64,000 bases of DNA from Bacillota bacterium (GTDB lineage: Bacteria > Bacillota > Clostridia > Christensenellales > Aristaeellaceae), in assembly GCA_023413135.1 (NCBI GenBank), contig JAEZQK010000092.1, forward strand, positions 36,517 to 100,516, given 5' to 3'. Below, one piece after another: positions 61,559 through 64,000 of this stretch; the first letter of the stretch is position 1, and each line of letters starts with the position of its first letter. The notes under the pieces are model-generated. The model had not been told where the DNA came from. It was given only the letters and a program-made list of their open reading frames with translations, and did no database searches. The position numbers and the translations under genes were made by a program.

Positions 61559-61651
61559 TGTGTGCCGGCGTGTGCCGGCTATTTATATTAGTTCTGAAAT
61601 TCTATAGCGTTTCGCGTAGGACCTAAAAATGCCGGCACACGCCGGCACACA
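61559..61651. repeat. iteron repeat, copy 2 (candidate origin)
   Basis: A perfect 21-bp inverted repeat (61559-61579 with 61631-61651) holding GTGTGCCGG at 61560-61568 and 61570-61578 and CCGGCACAC at 61632-61640 and 61642-61650. The 51-bp spacer is ~90% identical to that of copy 1. Copies start 560-562 bp apart. Confidence 0.9.
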
Positions 61652-61725
61652 CCCCATTGTGATTAAAAATCTGAACAAAATGAAGAAAAACAAAGCATAG
61701 ATTGATTAACATCTTCAGCAACAAT

Positions 61726-61756
61726 TAGCCCTAAATTCAATTGAGGGCTAGTTTTT
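61726..61756 (+). terminator. hairpin with T-run
   Basis: TAGCCCT (61726-61732) pairs with AGGGCTA (61744-61750), followed by GTTTTT. No gene reads into it on the plus strand except through the previous terminator. Confidence 0.6.
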
Positions 61757-61821
61757 CGTTATGGGCTTCAATCTAGGGCTATTAGCAGCAAACACCCTTG
61801 TTTCAGCCTAGGGAATTCATG

Positions 61822-61846
61822 ATGGTGTCGTTTTAACCGACACCAT
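61822..61846. repeat. 9-bp inverted repeat
   Basis: ATGGTGTCG (61822-61830) and CGACACCAT (61838-61846), 7-nt loop, no T-run. Confidence 0.6.
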
Positions 61847-61881
61847 TGCTAAGTTATTTTGCTTTACTAATTGCATGCAAG

Positions 61882-61908
61882 GGGTACGAGTCGAATTCGT
61901 ACCCTTTT
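61882..61908 (+). terminator. hairpin with T-run
   Basis: GGGTACGA (61882-61889) pairs with TCGTACCC (61897-61904), then TTTT. Confidence 0.65.
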
Positions 61909-62503
61909 GTTCACATCACACTTTAATGTTTTTTACTTTCATGTACATACCTTGCCAAAAAAGCCTTATCCTGATTGACTTATCGTTTTCCAAAAACAAA
62001 TACACGCTGCAAAAGCTTTATAAGGGTCTTACAAAGGTTGCTTGCTCATTAATGAAAAGGGGTCTTAAATAGAACACCCCCTGAATGCTTTGTCATGATG
62101 CTTATTGAGGAGCCATGCTGATGACCCTTCAATATGTTGGACATGCTTATAAGCTAATCAACGGTCTATGTTCAGCTTAGGTCGTCGTACAAAACCAACT
62201 GATCCATGGCAAAATGAAAGGGTGTCGTGAAACACGACAGGGTTTCATGCCTTGATGTGTGAAGTCTGTAGCCCGCTGCCGCTTTTCTGCTGTAATTAAC
62301 ACAACCCCCGGGAGGGGGGGCAAATCTCTGGTACCCTGGCGGCCTGACCGCGCTGGGGGAAACGCTCTCACGGTCGGGAAACTGGAAGGGGGGGGTGTCT
62401 TTGGGGGCCTCCATCTCTGTGTTTGTGTACAGGCCGAAAAAGCATCTTATAAAGACTTAAGTTCACTGAAGCAGTTCTTGCAGACAAGCTTGTCATGCAA
62501 AGT
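61909..62503. other. non-coding, hairpin- and G-rich stretch
   Basis: No supported gene. A composite hairpin at 62215-62247 (TGAAA...TTTCA around TGTCGTG-aaa-CACGACA) and G-runs at 62310-62321, 62390-62397 and 62402-62406 are visible. Possibly remnant DNA of the integrative element next to the insertion sequence. Confidence 0.5.
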
Positions 62504-62604
62504 GGGTCTATCCCGAATTTTGTGTAAACGCCAAACTGCGTAGAACGACAAGATTGAAGTTGGCAGGGAAGCAGGGTTCTGCTTCCCTGTCTTGGCTGTA
62601 ACGG

Positions 62605-62685
62605 TAGCAAAATCCAGACGGTCTGTCAAGGGCGGACGCGAAGCGGCCGTTCATTTACCCTTGACTGAACGGCTGGATTTTGCTA
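62605..62685. repeat. long two-part hairpin inside the IS
   Basis: TAGCAAAATCCAG (62605-62617) pairs perfectly with 62673-62685, and GTCAAGGG (62625-62632) with CCCTTGAC (62658-62665), separated by symmetrical 7-nt internal loops. It lies 8 bp beyond the transposase stop. A further perfect hairpin CAGGGAAGCAG/CTGCTTCCCTG lies at ~62565-62590. Confidence 0.85.
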
Positions 62686-62692
62686 TTTCCAG

Positions 62693-63931
62693 TTACACGG
62701 GAAGTCGGTCGGCAAAGAACACCTCAAGCTGGGAGTGGATCACCCCCCAGTCCTGTCTGCGTCCCGTCCATTTTTTCGTGATATCCATCATCGCCAGATA
62801 CAGCATTTTCAGCAGGCTGTCGTCTGTGGGGAATACGGATTTGGCTTTGGTCACCTTGCGCAGTTGGCGGTTAAACCCTTCAATGGCGTTGGTGGTATAG
62901 ATGATTTTCCGTACCTCGCCCGGATACTTGAAATAGGTGCTCAGGCCTGCCCAGTTTGCCCGCCAGGACTGCACGGTCTTGGGGTATTTCTTGCCCCAAA
63001 TCTCCTCAAATCGATCCAGCTCGGCCAATGCGGTCGGCTCGTCCACAGCAGCATATACACGCTTGAGATCCGCCATCAGTGGCTTGATATCCTTGTAAGA
63101 CACAAACCTTGTGGTGTTACGGATCTGGTGAATGATACATTTTTGAATCTCCGCCTTGGGATAGACGGCCTCAATGGCGTCGGGAAAACCGGTCAGTCCG
63201 TCTACGCTGACAATGAGTATATCCGCAACTCCACGGTTTTTCAGGTTGTTGAGCACCGTCAGCCAGAACTTTGCGCTCTCGTTTTCCCCGATGTACATAC
63301 CCAAAACGTCCCGCTGCCCTTCCATGTCCAGCCCAATGACGATATAGACGGCTTTCTTGACGATCTGCCCTTCTGCCCGTACATGGAAATGGATCGCGTC
63401 CATATACACCACGGCATAGAGCTCCTGCAACGGGCGCGCTTGCCATTCCTTCACCACTGGGAGGATTTTGTCGGTGATCCGGCTGATGGCGCTGTCCGAT
63501 ACGTCCAGTCCGTAGATTTCCTTGATATGACCCTCGATATCGCCCGTGGTCATCCCTTTGGCATACATCGATAGGATTTTCTCCTCGATGTCGCCTGTCA
63601 GGGTGGTCTGCTGCTTCTTGACCAGTTCCGGTTCGAATTCGCCTTTACGATCTCTGGGCACCTGAATATTCATGTCACCAAAGCTGGTTTTCAGCGTCTT
63701 TTCGCTATGCCCGTTACGGCTATTGTCGGTGTCTTTGTTGCGAAAATCATACTTGCTGTAGCCCAGTTCCTCATCCATTTCGCCCTCAAGGCCTTGGTTC
63801 ACAAAGGTTGCGATCATGTCCTTGAAAAGCTCCTGTATATCCTCCATCGACTTGATTCCCGCACCTTCCATGAGTTTGCCCAGTTGTGCCCTGCGGGCTT
63901 TCTGCTCCGGGGTAATCTTGCTTTTCGCCAT
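62693..63931 (-). CDS. IS256-family transposase
   Basis: 412 residues from ATG 63931 behind ATGGAGGTTTTATTT. DDE-type mutator/IS256 transposase: first Asp in VVYMDAIHFHVRAEG (~164), second Asp in IVSVDGLTGFPDAIE (~229), Glu in NAIEGFNRQLRKV (~340). Residues ~85-115 (GDMNIQVPRDRKGEFEP) are the typical N-terminal region. It appears intact, so the element could be active. It is the only gene of the element. Confidence 0.97.
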   Translation of the reverse strand: MAKSKITPEQKARRAQLGKLMEGAGIKSMEDIQELFKDMIATFVNQGLEGEMDEELGYSKYDFRNKDTDNSRNGHSEKTLKTSFGDMNIQVPRDRKGEFEPELVKKQQTTLTGDIEEKILSMYAKGMTTGDIEGHIKEIYGLDVSDSAISRITDKILPVVKEWQARPLQELYAVVYMDAIHFHVRAEGQIVKKAVYIVIGLDMEGQRDVLGMYIGENESAKFWLTVLNNLKNRGVADILIVSVDGLTGFPDAIEAVYPKAEIQKCIIHQIRNTTRFVSYKDIKPLMADLKRVYAAVDEPTALAELDRFEEIWGKKYPKTVQSWRANWAGLSTYFKYPGEVRKIIYTTNAIEGFNRQLRKVTKAKSVFPTDDSLLKMLYLAMMDITKKWTGRRQDWGVIHSQLEVFFADRLPV

Positions 63932-64000
63932 AAATAAAACCTCCATGCTGTTTCTATCCTATCACAGCTTGGAGGTTTACACAAAGTTCGGGACGGTCTC

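Larger units (their letters stand above)
62504..64000 (-). mobile_element. IS256-family insertion sequence
   Basis: Terminal inverted repeats: the left end contains TCCCGAATTTTGTGTAAAC (62511-62529) and the right end, read inward from 64000, GAGACCGTCCCGAACTTTGTGTAAAC (given in two parts: GAGACCGTCCCG, AACTTTGTGTAAAC). They enclose one transposase gene. The right repeat ends at the window edge, so the outer limit and the target-site duplication cannot be checked. Apparent length ~1.5 kb. Confidence 0.85.

Noticed and set aside
60997..61651. CRISPR array reading of the repeats
   Set aside because: Only two units with inverted arms, near-identical spacers and no cas genes.
61875..62072. 65-codon frame after the iteron region
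   Set aside because: No ribosome-binding site, and its start lies across the hairpin at 61882; judged non-coding.
62259..62543. Possible second transposase or intron remnant
   Set aside because: Translation in all frames gave no transposase or reverse-transcriptase motif that I recognise.

Overview
The window looks like chromosomal DNA from an anaerobic, probably spore-forming Clostridia (Firmicutes) bacterium. Pointers are a tyrosine T-box leader, pyruvate phosphate dikinase, the Asp23-FakA-RecG gene order, strong AGGAGG ribosome-binding sites, sigma-A promoters close to TTGACA-17-TATAAT, and a Cys/Pro-rich coat-like protein with a sigma-K-like promoter. I cannot name the genus from sequence alone.

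Layout. 1-2830: a truncated Crp/Fnr regulator diverges from a ferredoxin/cupin/DUF1858/DUF438 redox operon with a symmetrical operator placed at about -41.5. 3062-4027: msrAB. 4172-8617: an ECF sigma factor translationally coupled to a membrane protein, an ABC ATPase and two ABC-2 permeases. 8618-9301: a repeat-rich non-coding stretch. 9302-12914 (minus): ECF sigma, zinc-finger anti-sigma and a large secreted solute-binding protein with a propeller-like front half. 13054-19919 (minus): ppdK, then an asp23-like/fakA/recG operon. 20147-24258: a Tyr T-box controls an aminotransferase and tyrS, followed by a YigZ-family protein and an AlkD-like protein. 24273-25739: a flippase. 25933-31030 (minus): carA and a carB-dapF gene fusion. 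31190-35082 (minus): ilvE, an unknown gene, an RluA-type synthase and a HAD phosphatase. 35462-44326: transporters, a dehydrogenase, a FAD/Rieske oxidoreductase, an HD-GYP protein, small membrane proteins and rpsT. 44475-52403 (minus): a 2281-residue SdrD/Cna-B-repeat secreted protein and a CPPP-repeat coat-like protein. 52698: tRNA-Pro(GGG). 53170-55857 (minus): an M6-type metalloprotease.

The last 8 kb is mobile DNA. A tyrosine integrase, an XRE repressor, a divergent small HTH (excisionase-like) gene and a P4/D5-type primase-helicase form the core of a satellite- or plasmid-like integrative element. Directly downstream of the primase are two ~95-bp repeats built from a 9-bp iteron (GTGTGCCGG) at exact 10-bp spacing and in inverted pairs, flanking one small gene; this is a strong candidate replication origin. 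Then come 1.1 kb of hairpin-rich non-coding DNA and an IS256-family element that reaches the window edge.

Most notable points: the candidate bipartite iteron origin; the CarB-DapF fusion whose DapF half has Ala where the first catalytic Cys should be; the textbook Tyr T-box; the CPPP-repeat protein with a mother-cell-type promoter; and a 27-residue peptide gene ahead of the HD-GYP gene. Functions are assigned from recognised motifs only; no database search was run.
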